From the NCBI GenBank assembly GCA_036626215.1, contig JAZKSG010000001.1:10167-74166 (forward strand): DNA of 64,000 nt. Direction: 5' to 3'. The translations under genes and the position numbers were made by a program. The stretch comes from JAZKSG01 sp036626215 (GTDB taxonomy: Archaea > Thermoplasmatota > E2 > DHVEG-1). This document shows, in pieces, positions 9,054 to 18,202 of the stretch; position 1 is the first letter of the stretch; every line of letters starts with the position of its first letter. Below the pieces are notes generated by a model. The model made no database searches. It saw only the letters and a program-made list of their open reading frames with translations, and had not been told where the DNA came from.

Positions 9054-9836
9054 TTATGAAATGATTTCACTAACTAATTCCATGTTGCCTGCTGCAACTA
9101 TGCTTGTTCTTTCATCTAAACTTAGATTTATATCAAGTTTTTTACCTAATGAATCAGTAACTACTCCACCAGCTTCACGTACAATAAGAGTAGAAGCAGC
9201 AATATCAGTAACACGTAGATAATCATGACCAACCATATAGAAATCTAAGGCACCGGTAGCCACCATACACATCTCAAGAGAAGCAGAACCAAGAGAACGG
9301 ACTTTGTTTTTCTCAGCGAGACGTATGGTTTTCTCATCATGATTAACACCTAAAGATAGAGAAGACAAAATGGTTTTCTCTGGAACCTCGGGGACTCCAA
9401 TGTTTTTATTGTTAAGAAAAGCACCATATCCTCTCTCAGCGATAAATATATCTCCTGTTGGAATGTTTTTGATTATTCCATACTCGACATCAGAAAGAGT
9501 TTCTTTACCCACACCTAGAGACACTGAATAGAAAGGTATACCACGGGCAGCATTACGTGTACCATCTATAGGATCTAAAACAAAAGTGTACTCCGCCCGG
9601 TTATCCAGAAACCCGGCTTCCTCGCTAAGCAGATTAACATCTGTATCTGATTTATCAATGACATCTATAGCGGCATCCTCCGCAAGTTTATCAACCATTT
9701 TAGTAGGGGTTCCATCAGCACCTATCCCAACATTGTTTTTGAAACTATGGAAATTATCAGAATGTCTCTCCTTGATAGTCTGATGAACCTTATCTACAAT
9801 GTTCTGAGCTAAAATCTTTATTGATTCATTATCCAT
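9054..9836 (-). CDS. Inositol monophosphatase / archaeal fructose-1,6-bisphosphatase family
   Basis: Mg-dependent sugar phosphatase of 260 residues. Metal-site motifs are LLSEEAG (about 70-75), DPIDGT (88-93) and a C-terminal YLRVTDIAAS with the third Asp. Archaeal members often hydrolyse both inositol-1-phosphate and fructose-1,6-bisphosphate, so the enzyme could serve gluconeogenesis or inositol lipid headgroups. The location next to GGGP synthase allows the second, but the sequence does not decide. Intergenic gap to the next leftward gene is 50 bp. Confidence 0.9.
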   Translation of the reverse strand: MDNESIKILAQNIVDKVHQTIKERHSDNFHSFKNNVGIGADGTPTKMVDKLAEDAAIDVIDKSDTDVNLLSEEAGFLDNRAEYTFVLDPIDGTRNAARGIPFYSVSLGVGKETLSDVEYGIIKNIPTGDIFIAERGYGAFLNNKNIGVPEVPEKTILSSLSLGVNHDEKTIRLAEKNKVRSLGSASLEMCMVATGALDFYMVGHDYLRVTDIAASTLIVREAGGVVTDSLGKKLDINLSLDERTSIVAAGNMELVSEIIS

Positions 9837-9882
9837 ATTTTATTAATCAAAATATAGTAAAGACAGACCGATATTAAAAGAA

Positions 9883-10797
9883 TTATGATAAATCAGCTAC
9901 ATCAAAACGAGTGCTATAATGAGATAAAGCTGCAACTAACACAACTCCAACAGCTATAGAAAAAAAGGTTATAAAAATATTAGACGGATTAGAAACAATA
10001 TAGCCTCCAGGTTTACGCAATGAACCAATCATCAAACCTATAATAAAAGAAAGAGTCGCAGCATGATATTTTTTGAGTAGAAAAGATAAACCACGAGAGA
10101 AAACTAAAAGACCGAAAACTCCTCCTAAAACATAGGCCGATGCGTGAGGTAGAGCTGAAAAATCTAACCCAGATATTTTCTTCAAAACGTTCAACATAAA
10201 TGTATACTGGCCAAGTAAAAGCAAAATAAATGCACCAGAGACACCAGGCAATATCATCGCGCAAAAAGAAGCTGCTCCTGAAACAAAAACAATCAAAATA
10301 GAATGAGAGGCATTAACTGCGTCTAAACCAACGATATAGAAAGCTAATAGAAAACCTGGAACAGCCCATAACAATGGAGTCCATCCAACATTTTTCTCAA
10401 GACTAAAATAAACAACAAAGGCAGATGAAACAATTAAACCAAGAAAAAAAGCATATGTATAAGATGGATAAACATCGGTCAAAAAATCTATCACATTAGC
10501 CAACGAAATAAAAGCAACAAGTACACCCAAAGCCAAAGAAACCAGAAAAACAAAATCAATACCCAAAAAATTCTCCTTAGATTTATGGAAATATTTCCGG
10601 TCGACAAAACCTTTAAAAAAATAGGGAATAAACTTCAAATCAATAGAACGTATAGCATCAATTAAACGCTCATAGATACCAGTGATCAAAGCTATAGTTC
10701 CACCAGAAACACCAGGTATGATGTCGGCGCTACCCATAAAGATGCCTTTAAGGAAAACGACTAACGAATCCATCAAGTTTTGTTTTTCCTCTGTCAA
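9883..10797 (-). CDS. DUF368 polytopic membrane protein (PopT-like polyprenyl-phosphate translocase family)
   Basis: A 304-residue protein with about eight hydrophobic helices. It carries the DUF368 signature twice: GSADIIPGVSGGTIALITG near residue 21 and MILPGVSGAFILLLLGQY near 180, an internal inverted-repeat look. Bacterial DUF368 proteins (PopT) have been reported to return undecaprenyl phosphate across the membrane. In archaea the analogous cargo would be dolichyl or polyprenyl phosphate released by AglB. That gene lies two genes away on the same strand, which supports but does not prove this. Confidence 0.88.
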   Translation of the reverse strand: MTEEKQNLMDSLVVFLKGIFMGSADIIPGVSGGTIALITGIYERLIDAIRSIDLKFIPYFFKGFVDRKYFHKSKENFLGIDFVFLVSLALGVLVAFISLANVIDFLTDVYPSYTYAFFLGLIVSSAFVVYFSLEKNVGWTPLLWAVPGFLLAFYIVGLDAVNASHSILIVFVSGAASFCAMILPGVSGAFILLLLGQYTFMLNVLKKISGLDFSALPHASAYVLGGVFGLLVFSRGLSFLLKKYHAATLSFIIGLMIGSLRKPGGYIVSNPSNIFITFFSIAVGVVLVAALSHYSTRFDVADLS

Positions 10798-10869
10798 AGA
10801 CTCAAAATCACCCTTTTATCTAATAAAAAAACGTAGTATCTCTCTTTGTTAAAAACTTATTGAAAAAAA

Positions 10870-12168
10870 CTATACATTTTTAACAGCTCTACCAAAACCA
10901 GCATCAACTACTACATCTCCTTCCTCTATCACTCTTTTGCCTCTAATAAAAACATCAGACGGAAAAATACCTTTCCATTCCTCAAAAGGAGTCCAATCAC
11001 ACTTAGAATGGAGATTTTTGGCTTCAACCTTTTTTTCTTTGTTAAGATCAACTACTATGAAATCAGCATCAAAACCCTCTTTGATGCACCCTTTAGATAC
11101 ATCCATAATCTCCGCTGGTTTCTCACAAAACAAATTAAATAGTTGCTTCCACGAAATACTTTCTTTTTTAGCGAGATAAAGAAAAATAGGATACAATGTC
11201 TCAACACCAGGTAAGCCAGATGGGGCGTCATCAAAACTTTGTTGTTTCTCGTTCAATGTATGTGGGGCATGATCAGATTCCAACAACTCCACACTTCCTT
11301 GTTTTACTGCTTTAAATAGCTGTTTCATATCAAAGCTTTCACGGACAGGAGGGTTGGTTTTAAAAAAACTTTGAGGAGTGTATTTTTCATCAACACATAG
11401 AAGACAATGATGAGGAGTGACGCCAGCAGAAACAAAACCATGGTTCCTACGGAAGTGATCAATCAGTTTGAGAGCATCATAGGAAGAAACATGACAGATA
11501 TGTATATGTTTTTTAAAATGTTGAGCTGCCGAAAAAACTTTTTTTAAACTATTTGTTTCACAACCCGATGGCCTAGACCTAAGATGGTCATAAAGATTTT
11601 TTTCTTCATCAAGCCTGTTTTCCTTAAGACACTGTTCGCTTTCAGCATGAAAAAGTACAGGAACATCAATTTCTTGTAAGTTTTCAAATAAATCTTCTAA
11701 ATTATCCTCATCTAATAACAAGCTATTAGTTGAACTACCAAGATAAACTTTAAAACCGTTACAAAATTTAGATATTTCTTCTAAATCACCAAAGTTGTTA
11801 TGGGTTATGCCTGCATGAACACCAAAATCAACAAAAGATTTTTTGTCTGCCATATCCATTTTGTTCTTAGTCTCTCTAACAGAGTTAGTCTGCGGGTTTG
11901 TGTTAGGCATATCAAAAACACAGCTTACGCCACCATGAAGAGCCGCAAGGGAACCAGTTGAAAAATCTTCTTTATATGTATATCCTGGATCCCGGAAGTG
12001 AACATGTAGGTCTACACCAGCAGGCAATATAAGTTTTTTACCAAAATCGTAATGTTGATCAGAATGAAGATTTTTTTTAACAGCAGTTATCCTACCGTTT
12101 TCAACGGCTACACATGCTTTTTGAAATGTGCCATCAACAAAAATTTTTCCTTCAACGGTGAAATCCAT
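10870..12168 (-). CDS. pyrC: Dihydroorotase
   Basis: Zinc amidohydrolase of pyrimidine synthesis, 432 residues, of the PyrC/allantoinase-like long type. HVH at 55-57 followed by FRDPG, then FDMPNTNP, two more metal His residues (FHAESEQ, HICHVSS) and SDHAPHT near residue 300 give the full metal site. Its ATG overlaps the TGA of the AMMECR1 gene (12166-12170, ATGA), so the two are translationally coupled. pyrG lies far away at 61.5 kb. Confidence 0.93.
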   Translation of the reverse strand: MDFTVEGKIFVDGTFQKACVAVENGRITAVKKNLHSDQHYDFGKKLILPAGVDLHVHFRDPGYTYKEDFSTGSLAALHGGVSCVFDMPNTNPQTNSVRETKNKMDMADKKSFVDFGVHAGITHNNFGDLEEISKFCNGFKVYLGSSTNSLLLDEDNLEDLFENLQEIDVPVLFHAESEQCLKENRLDEEKNLYDHLRSRPSGCETNSLKKVFSAAQHFKKHIHICHVSSYDALKLIDHFRRNHGFVSAGVTPHHCLLCVDEKYTPQSFFKTNPPVRESFDMKQLFKAVKQGSVELLESDHAPHTLNEKQQSFDDAPSGLPGVETLYPIFLYLAKKESISWKQLFNLFCEKPAEIMDVSKGCIKEGFDADFIVVDLNKEKKVEAKNLHSKCDWTPFEEWKGIFPSDVFIRGKRVIEEGDVVVDAGFGRAVKNV

Positions 12169-12761
12169 CAGATTTTTTTCTCCTCTACCTCACCATATGG
12201 TTCAACTTCAGTGAAAATCTGACCAGAAAACTTAGAAATCTTTGTATCGCTATCATACCATGAATCAGGGGTTAAACCTGCTTTCATACATGTATGGTTT
12301 AAAAATTCTTCTTCATCCCAATTTTGTTCAACAGGAACCTGCGGCAATAACAACCCCTTCTGATAACTTTTTTCGACGATCAAACCGTCTCTACCAACTT
12401 TGATTTTGTTAGGATATTCTTTAGGATCATCTACCTTTATTTTTTCTGGTTGAGATAAAACAGTGACTTCTACCGCTATCTTATCTAACTCGTTTTCAGT
12501 AAGCGGCGGAAAACGAGGATCATTTGTAGCGGAAGAGGCTCCTTCAGCAATAGCATCCTTCAAGCCCATAACAGGCATAGGAACACCGATGCATCCTCTT
12601 AAATCACCTTTAGGATAGGTATGAAGAGTTACAAAAGCACCATGTTTTTCATCAAAAACGCCACTGAGTTTGCACCCAGAGACGTAATCGGCTTTCACTT
12701 TTTCTTCTATAATGTTTCTTGCAAACTCTACCGCTTTTTTTCCTTCTTCTAAACTAAGCAT
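12168..12761 (-). CDS. AMMECR1 domain protein
   Basis: A 197-residue member of the AMMECR1 family, conserved from archaea to man and still without an established reaction. Diagnostic motifs are GAFVTLHTYPKGDLRGCIG, where LRGCIG is the near-invariant hexapeptide, and DPRFPPLTENELD. ATG 12761 is used; a TTG one codon upstream is in frame. Its stop overlaps the start of pyrC, giving a two-gene unit. Confidence 0.92.
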   Translation of the reverse strand: MLSLEEGKKAVEFARNIIEEKVKADYVSGCKLSGVFDEKHGAFVTLHTYPKGDLRGCIGVPMPVMGLKDAIAEGASSATNDPRFPPLTENELDKIAVEVTVLSQPEKIKVDDPKEYPNKIKVGRDGLIVEKSYQKGLLLPQVPVEQNWDEEEFLNHTCMKAGLTPDSWYDSDTKISKFSGQIFTEVEPYGEVEEKKI

Positions 12762-12813
12762 CAAAAAAAAGTATTAAATAAAGAGTTAATAATTATTTGG
12801 TAGAAACCAAGTT

Positions 12814-15800
12814 TTATTCCGTATCCCTCGCCAGCATTATATCAATGCTGGTCGACTCAGCTATATGAACATTATTCTCTTTGTATGTATATGTAACATT
12901 TACATCGTTTTCAACTATAGTCTGGTCGACTGAAATATTATACCAACCCGGAGAGAGTTCTACTGAATAGTAGCCGTCTTCATCCGAAGAAACAGTTCTA
13001 CCTATAGCAGCGTTATTCTCAACCGAATAGTCTACTTTGAAATCTACTTCAACATCCCCAACAGCTTTGTTATTATTCTTGTTTTTAGTATAACCATCAA
13101 CGGTAACTGAATGTTTCTCCATATCAAGAGTATACATAGTGCTGAGAGATTGGTTAACTATTAGATTATCTGTGAAACTATACACTGGTGTATTCTCTTC
13201 TTTGTAATCAACTGTTACATTGTATATACCTGGTTTCAAAGCAGTTTTGTAATAACCGTTTTCATCTGTCGTTGCAGTGGTTTTCTCTGCAGTGTTGCTC
13301 CCAACGGATCCATCTGGCATAAATTTGATATTTATGTTTTTAGTTTCTATTGTTTTGTTGTCATATTCTATATAACCTGTTAGATTATTAGACATGGATA
13401 GATTAGTAGATTTGGTTTCATTTTCTGCGGGATAAACTGCGGTTTTCTCTGCTTTGAATCTGCCATCTTCAGCTATTGCATTTATCGAGTAATTATTGAG
13501 ATTGTTACCACCTATTTTACCGGGATATATCGAAGTAAAATTATACATCCCGTTTTCATCCGTTGTGGTATTGGCGACAACATCGCTTTTAGGCATATAT
13601 CCAGTTTGTCCCCCCATATTATAGGTCAACTTGTAATTGTGATTCAAAGTTACGTCAGCATCTGATATTTCTTCACCCTCGTCATACAATCCATTTTGGT
13701 TATCATCATAATATACTCTTCCTTCTATGGTTGATTTTTTAGGTATCGAAAAGTTATAATTTTTTAAACCAGAGTGTAGAGATAGGGACGTAGCATTGAT
13801 GTAGTAACCATTGTGTTTTGCAAGGAACTCATATTTACCAGGGAAAAGATCTGTAAAGTTATATGTGCCATTTACATCAGAGTTGGTGTTTTTGGTTTCG
13901 CCATATTGAGCGTTTTGTTGTTGACGTGTGGGAAAGGCAGTAATCTCCCTCAATGAGATGGTGACATTCTTCAACGGTTTATTTTTGGTTGAGTTGTATA
14001 CAAATCCTTTCAACTCTGCAGGAGGAATAGAAAGGTTGCCTAAATTGATTATTCCTTTATCCTGTCGTCTCATGGCTTTGTCATCAGAAACGGAGAGGGT
14101 TATATTTTTCAGAATAAAAACATCGAAAAATTCAAAGGATAAATTTTTCTTAAGGCCTTGATGATAAAGATTTGAACCAACATAAGCTTCATCCAGATAA
14201 GATGAAAACTGTGAAAGTTGTTCAGGATATCTAATTACACGAATTGTAATATCTCCACCACCTGTGAGAACGCTAAAGTTTCCATCAGATATTTCTTCGC
14301 TACCATGATTTATATATAAAGTTTTACCATCTGGCCGAGTCAGATTATTCTGTACCATTATCAACAGGGATCGATCAGCTGATCCATTACCATAAACTAG
14401 TGAGCCATTAACTGTTGCGCCTTCATAATATTTGGCTATAACTACTGGTTTAAGATGCTTTTCAAAACGAGCCCCTGTATGGAGGTATTCTGCATAAAAA
14501 TGTTTCATACCCGAACACGGCAGTTGACCTAAAGGATATTTTTGATCCCGCATAGGAGAAGGCCCTAAAAATGTTCTATAAAACATGGTGTCATAGTAAA
14601 GAGACCGATGTTGCTGTCTTTGATCAACAGGCCGGATATATGTTTTTTCTTCTTCAGAAAGATTGTAATAATATTCTGCATCTCTCCAACCTAAATCCTC
14701 AGACTCCTTCTCAGGATTGTTAGGAAAAATTCTCTGTAGTTTAAGCTGTGTTTTAACGAAGTCATCCTGTGGTGCACCCGCCATCACCAGGCTTTTATCT
14801 GATAGAAAAGCAAAAATGTTGAAAATCTGCTGATCACGTTGTTCAACACCATAATATCGTATACTGTAACCAGTAGACTCTTGCAAATCATGGTACAAAC
14901 TGTTTATCTCTTCATCAGAAAGCCCATGTGTTTTATTAGTCAACATAGAGACTACATCATGATACAAAGCCATCTCTGGCCATTGCGCACCGACTTTTAA
15001 AAACCTTTTATCAACATCTTCTCTAAGATATTCATGATATTTTTTGTCTATAATTTCACCATACGATGGTGCAGAAGTTGGAGTTTTAACCCATTTCGTA
15101 ATTTTATTAGCTTTATTCCCACCTAAATATTCTTCTAAAACTTTTTTGGTGCTCTGTGAAAGAACACCTTCATTGTCGTTAGCATCCCCTTCCAGCAATC
15201 TTACAATCCATACAGATACTGCTTCTTTTTCACTAGTAGCCGTATGAAAGTTAGATGCAGGAGGTATACCATCCTGGAAGTTATCAGCAACAGTAGGATG
15301 ATTTCCTGTAGCTACCTCATAAAATCCATAATCCCACCAAGATATAAAGGCAGGTCGATCAACAGAATTATTAATATCTTGATCCTGCTCACTAAGCCAT
15401 TGAAAAGTCGCAGTCCAATAGGCTTCTTGATCATAGCCTAAACCAAATGGATGAGATACCTTTTCACCCCAATAATCCTTTTTTTCTTCAAAAGGTACAG
15501 CTGAAGTGAAAGCAGGTATGGCATTTAATATCACAACCATGGCAACAAACAGAACGCCGACCAGGTGGAGAGGTTTAACACCTCTACGGAAACCATGAAG
15601 GCCTCCTCCAGCGCTCTTTATGTTACGTATCATCTTAGGGTAATTAAGCCAGCTGACTATTTTATAAATCATAAAACCAGCGAAAATAGCTATCACAGGA
15701 GCCATATCTGTAATAAAACGACCAGCGATAGAGATAAGCCAAACATTTACAACAAAAAGGACACATAAAAACAAATAAGGCTTTTTACTGGTGTCTTTGT

Positions 15801-17079
15801 AGTATTTATAAAGCAGAAAGAAAAAACCAGCCAACCCAATCCAAAAGAGAGCAGCACCAAAATTCATAACAGTTTGACTTATTCCAAAGGACTGAGCTTC
15901 ACCAATAGTCAGAGAAACTTTTTTACCATAAATCCCGCCGGTTCCACGTATAATATCCGTAAACTTGGTCAACCTCGAAAAAGGAGCAAAAAACTGAGAT
16001 AACTCTCTAGCATAATACAGAATTGAAAAACCTATCCCACCGAGTCCAATAACCACCGGTAAAGATAGAGTCCAAGGAATATTTTTACGATTCAAAAAGT
16101 AAGAGATTACGCCAAATAAAGCTACACCCAAACACAGAAAGAGAGGAATATTTATCGGCACGCCATTATGTTTTGTAAACAAAACAGGCATTGAAACCAA
16201 ATAACCTGTAACCATCATAATCAAAGGTGAAGAAAAAGTACGTAGATTTTTTTCTCCTCTTAATAAATCTACAAAAATCTGAACGACGGCGTACAAACCG
16301 ATGACGGTATAAATATACTCATGTTCAACCCATACCATACTTAAACCAGCTATAGAAAGACCGCCAAGTAAGCCATACAAAAGCGAACGAAGGTCATCTT
16401 TTTCTTTGATGCTTTTTATTAGAAACATAAAGGTGGTAAAAAACAATAGAATATTCAATGAATCATGGTCAAACAAAGAATAAATCGAGCCGTGGCTACC
16501 GCCTATAATAGCCACCATCAAAGGGATCCACAACGCAGATAATAAACCTATTTTCTTGTTGAAAATCTCTTTACCAATAAAATAAATTGGGAATACTAAT
16601 AGTGCCCCAAATAAACAGGGTATAAACTGCATAGAATACCCTATCGCATCTATCTCACCCATAAAAGGCGTAAGGAAATTACTGAACCCCAAAGCCATCA
16701 TGTTGAGCAAGGGAGCACGGCCACCGGACCGGGCAAGAGGGTAGTTCAAAAGTGGATCATTTTCATTATAAAATGGATATGTCCCTGTTTCATGTGTTTT
16801 TTCAACAAGCCTCATATTGTAATATGGGTCAGTACCAGACAGATAATATTTAGATAATCCTTCACCATCTTCATTCACATAAACACCACTCTGCATATTA
16901 AAATAAGAATTGTGAAGTAAAACAAGTAAAAATACGCCGATTAACGCTACAGTCACCCACCAGTTTTTACCTATATTGAACAGACTCTTTCTTTTACTAG
17001 TCTCCGCAGAGGTTTTTCTTGTAACATGTTTAGGTTTATCAGATGCAGATTTGCTTTTTCTTTGTGCACGTTTTCGCAT
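12814..17079 (-). CDS. aglB: Oligosaccharyltransferase AglB (STT3) with C-terminal Ig-like repeats
   Basis: Moves a lipid-linked oligosaccharide onto Asn of N-x-S/T in surface proteins. It has 1421 residues. A basic cytosolic N-tail (1-36) is followed by about 13 membrane helices to about residue 525. Catalytic features are GTDPYYNMR (D84), the second acidic motif FDHDS (203-207), TIGE (391-394, the archaeal TIXE motif) and WWDYG (581-585) in the soluble domain; TGYSIRYYGVEQRD near 736 is also typical. Beyond about 1020 lie four Ig-like/carboxypeptidase-regulatory-like domains, starting near 1022, 1118, 1234 and 1325. Each has a D(E)NG.Y...L.PG.Y pattern, and one has a Ca-binding type loop (DDNQNGLYDEGE, 1125-1136). 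This extension makes it much longer than most AglB proteins. Confidence 0.95.
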   Translation of the reverse strand: MRKRAQRKSKSASDKPKHVTRKTSAETSKRKSLFNIGKNWWVTVALIGVFLLVLLHNSYFNMQSGVYVNEDGEGLSKYYLSGTDPYYNMRLVEKTHETGTYPFYNENDPLLNYPLARSGGRAPLLNMMALGFSNFLTPFMGEIDAIGYSMQFIPCLFGALLVFPIYFIGKEIFNKKIGLLSALWIPLMVAIIGGSHGSIYSLFDHDSLNILLFFTTFMFLIKSIKEKDDLRSLLYGLLGGLSIAGLSMVWVEHEYIYTVIGLYAVVQIFVDLLRGEKNLRTFSSPLIMMVTGYLVSMPVLFTKHNGVPINIPLFLCLGVALFGVISYFLNRKNIPWTLSLPVVIGLGGIGFSILYYARELSQFFAPFSRLTKFTDIIRGTGGIYGKKVSLTIGEAQSFGISQTVMNFGAALFWIGLAGFFFLLYKYYKDTSKKPYLFLCVLFVVNVWLISIAGRFITDMAPVIAIFAGFMIYKIVSWLNYPKMIRNIKSAGGGLHGFRRGVKPLHLVGVLFVAMVVILNAIPAFTSAVPFEEKKDYWGEKVSHPFGLGYDQEAYWTATFQWLSEQDQDINNSVDRPAFISWWDYGFYEVATGNHPTVADNFQDGIPPASNFHTATSEKEAVSVWIVRLLEGDANDNEGVLSQSTKKVLEEYLGGNKANKITKWVKTPTSAPSYGEIIDKKYHEYLREDVDKRFLKVGAQWPEMALYHDVVSMLTNKTHGLSDEEINSLYHDLQESTGYSIRYYGVEQRDQQIFNIFAFLSDKSLVMAGAPQDDFVKTQLKLQRIFPNNPEKESEDLGWRDAEYYYNLSEEEKTYIRPVDQRQQHRSLYYDTMFYRTFLGPSPMRDQKYPLGQLPCSGMKHFYAEYLHTGARFEKHLKPVVIAKYYEGATVNGSLVYGNGSADRSLLIMVQNNLTRPDGKTLYINHGSEEISDGNFSVLTGGGDITIRVIRYPEQLSQFSSYLDEAYVGSNLYHQGLKKNLSFEFFDVFILKNITLSVSDDKAMRRQDKGIINLGNLSIPPAELKGFVYNSTKNKPLKNVTISLREITAFPTRQQQNAQYGETKNTNSDVNGTYNFTDLFPGKYEFLAKHNGYYINATSLSLHSGLKNYNFSIPKKSTIEGRVYYDDNQNGLYDEGEEISDADVTLNHNYKLTYNMGGQTGYMPKSDVVANTTTDENGMYNFTSIYPGKIGGNNLNNYSINAIAEDGRFKAEKTAVYPAENETKSTNLSMSNNLTGYIEYDNKTIETKNINIKFMPDGSVGSNTAEKTTATTDENGYYKTALKPGIYNVTVDYKEENTPVYSFTDNLIVNQSLSTMYTLDMEKHSVTVDGYTKNKNNNKAVGDVEVDFKVDYSVENNAAIGRTVSSDEDGYYSVELSPGWYNISVDQTIVENDVNVTYTYKENNVHIAESTSIDIMLARDTE

Positions 17080-17184
17080 AACTTTCCACCATTCAGATAA
17101 ATGTAAAATATTTTAGACAAAAACCCGTAAAAACTATAGCCTTATAAATACCTTGTCTTAAAAATGAAATATTAAAAGGAAAAA

Positions 17185-18051
17185 TTATTTTTTTATAATC
17201 CCTTCCATCTTTCTAGATAAACATGATGATAAGTCTACCTTGTTGAACTCATTTTCGATGCTATCTGTACAGATTACTTCGTCGCATCCCATTGACTCAA
17301 GTTTTTCGACTGCGTTATCTGCAAAAAGTCCATGTGTACAAGCAGCATAGACTTTTTTTGCGTTATGTTTTTTCAGCTGATTTATTGATTTAGACATTGT
17401 TCCACCTGTCGAAATTATGTCATCGATTATAGCCACATTCTGATTTTTCGCATCCAAGTTTTTTGGTTTTATTTCAACTGTTGAACCATCGATACGTGTT
17501 TTTTCCATATAATCATATTCGCAATCAATGATTTCTGATGTTTTTTTGGCTCTTTTAATCGCTCCTTTATCTGGCGCCAAAACAAGATCTATATTTTTGT
17601 CTTTCAGATATTCAGCTATCGCTGGTATCGCCGTGCAGCTATAAGCTGAGCAGTCAAAAAAATCGAGGATGTATTCTTTATGAGGATCAACAGTGACAAC
17701 AGTATCCGCATTTAAGCTTATCAGTTTGGCTAATGCTTCAGCGCTTATAGGTTCTCCCGATTCAAATTTTTGATCTTGCCGAGCGTAGCCATAATAAGGT
17801 ATTACAACAGTTGTTTTTTTGGCTCCCGCTCTTTTAACTGCATCTTGTAGTAGAAAAAACTCAACGATTTTCTCATCTGGGTATGTAGTCTGAACTATTG
17901 CAATATGTTCATCTTTAATGTCTTCAAGGATGCGGACATACTGTTCTCCATCTGGAAAAAATTTATGATCCGTCTCTATTAAAGACGTGTTTAATTTTTT
18001 GGATAATCCTTCAGCTATGTTTTTTGATGCAGATCCACCAATTATTTTCAT
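17185..18051 (-). CDS. prs: Ribose-phosphate pyrophosphokinase (PRPP synthase)
   Basis: Makes PRPP from ribose-5-phosphate and ATP for purine, pyrimidine, His and Trp synthesis. It has 288 residues, the short archaeal class. Motifs are FPDGEQYVRI (ATP loop), RQDQKFESGEPISA, VDPHKEYILDFF and the PRPP-binding DDIISTGGT (about 214-222). It is separated from aglB by 105 bp and probably has its own promoter. Its place close to pyrC and purE-guaA fits nucleotide supply. Confidence 0.95.
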   Translation of the reverse strand: MKIIGGSASKNIAEGLSKKLNTSLIETDHKFFPDGEQYVRILEDIKDEHIAIVQTTYPDEKIVEFFLLQDAVKRAGAKKTTVVIPYYGYARQDQKFESGEPISAEALAKLISLNADTVVTVDPHKEYILDFFDCSAYSCTAIPAIAEYLKDKNIDLVLAPDKGAIKRAKKTSEIIDCEYDYMEKTRIDGSTVEIKPKNLDAKNQNVAIIDDIISTGGTMSKSINQLKKHNAKKVYAACTHGLFADNAVEKLESMGCDEVICTDSIENEFNKVDLSSCLSRKMEGIIKK

Positions 18052-18202
18052 ATATCTACCTAAAGACGGGTAATAATAAAAATGTTTTTTACCAGTTTTG
18101 GTTTGAAAAAAGATTGAATTTGATAAGAAAAATTTTTATATCTATCTGATGTTGTTAATCTGATATAAATAAGAATAGGGAATATTTGGGATGTTGTAAA
18201 CA

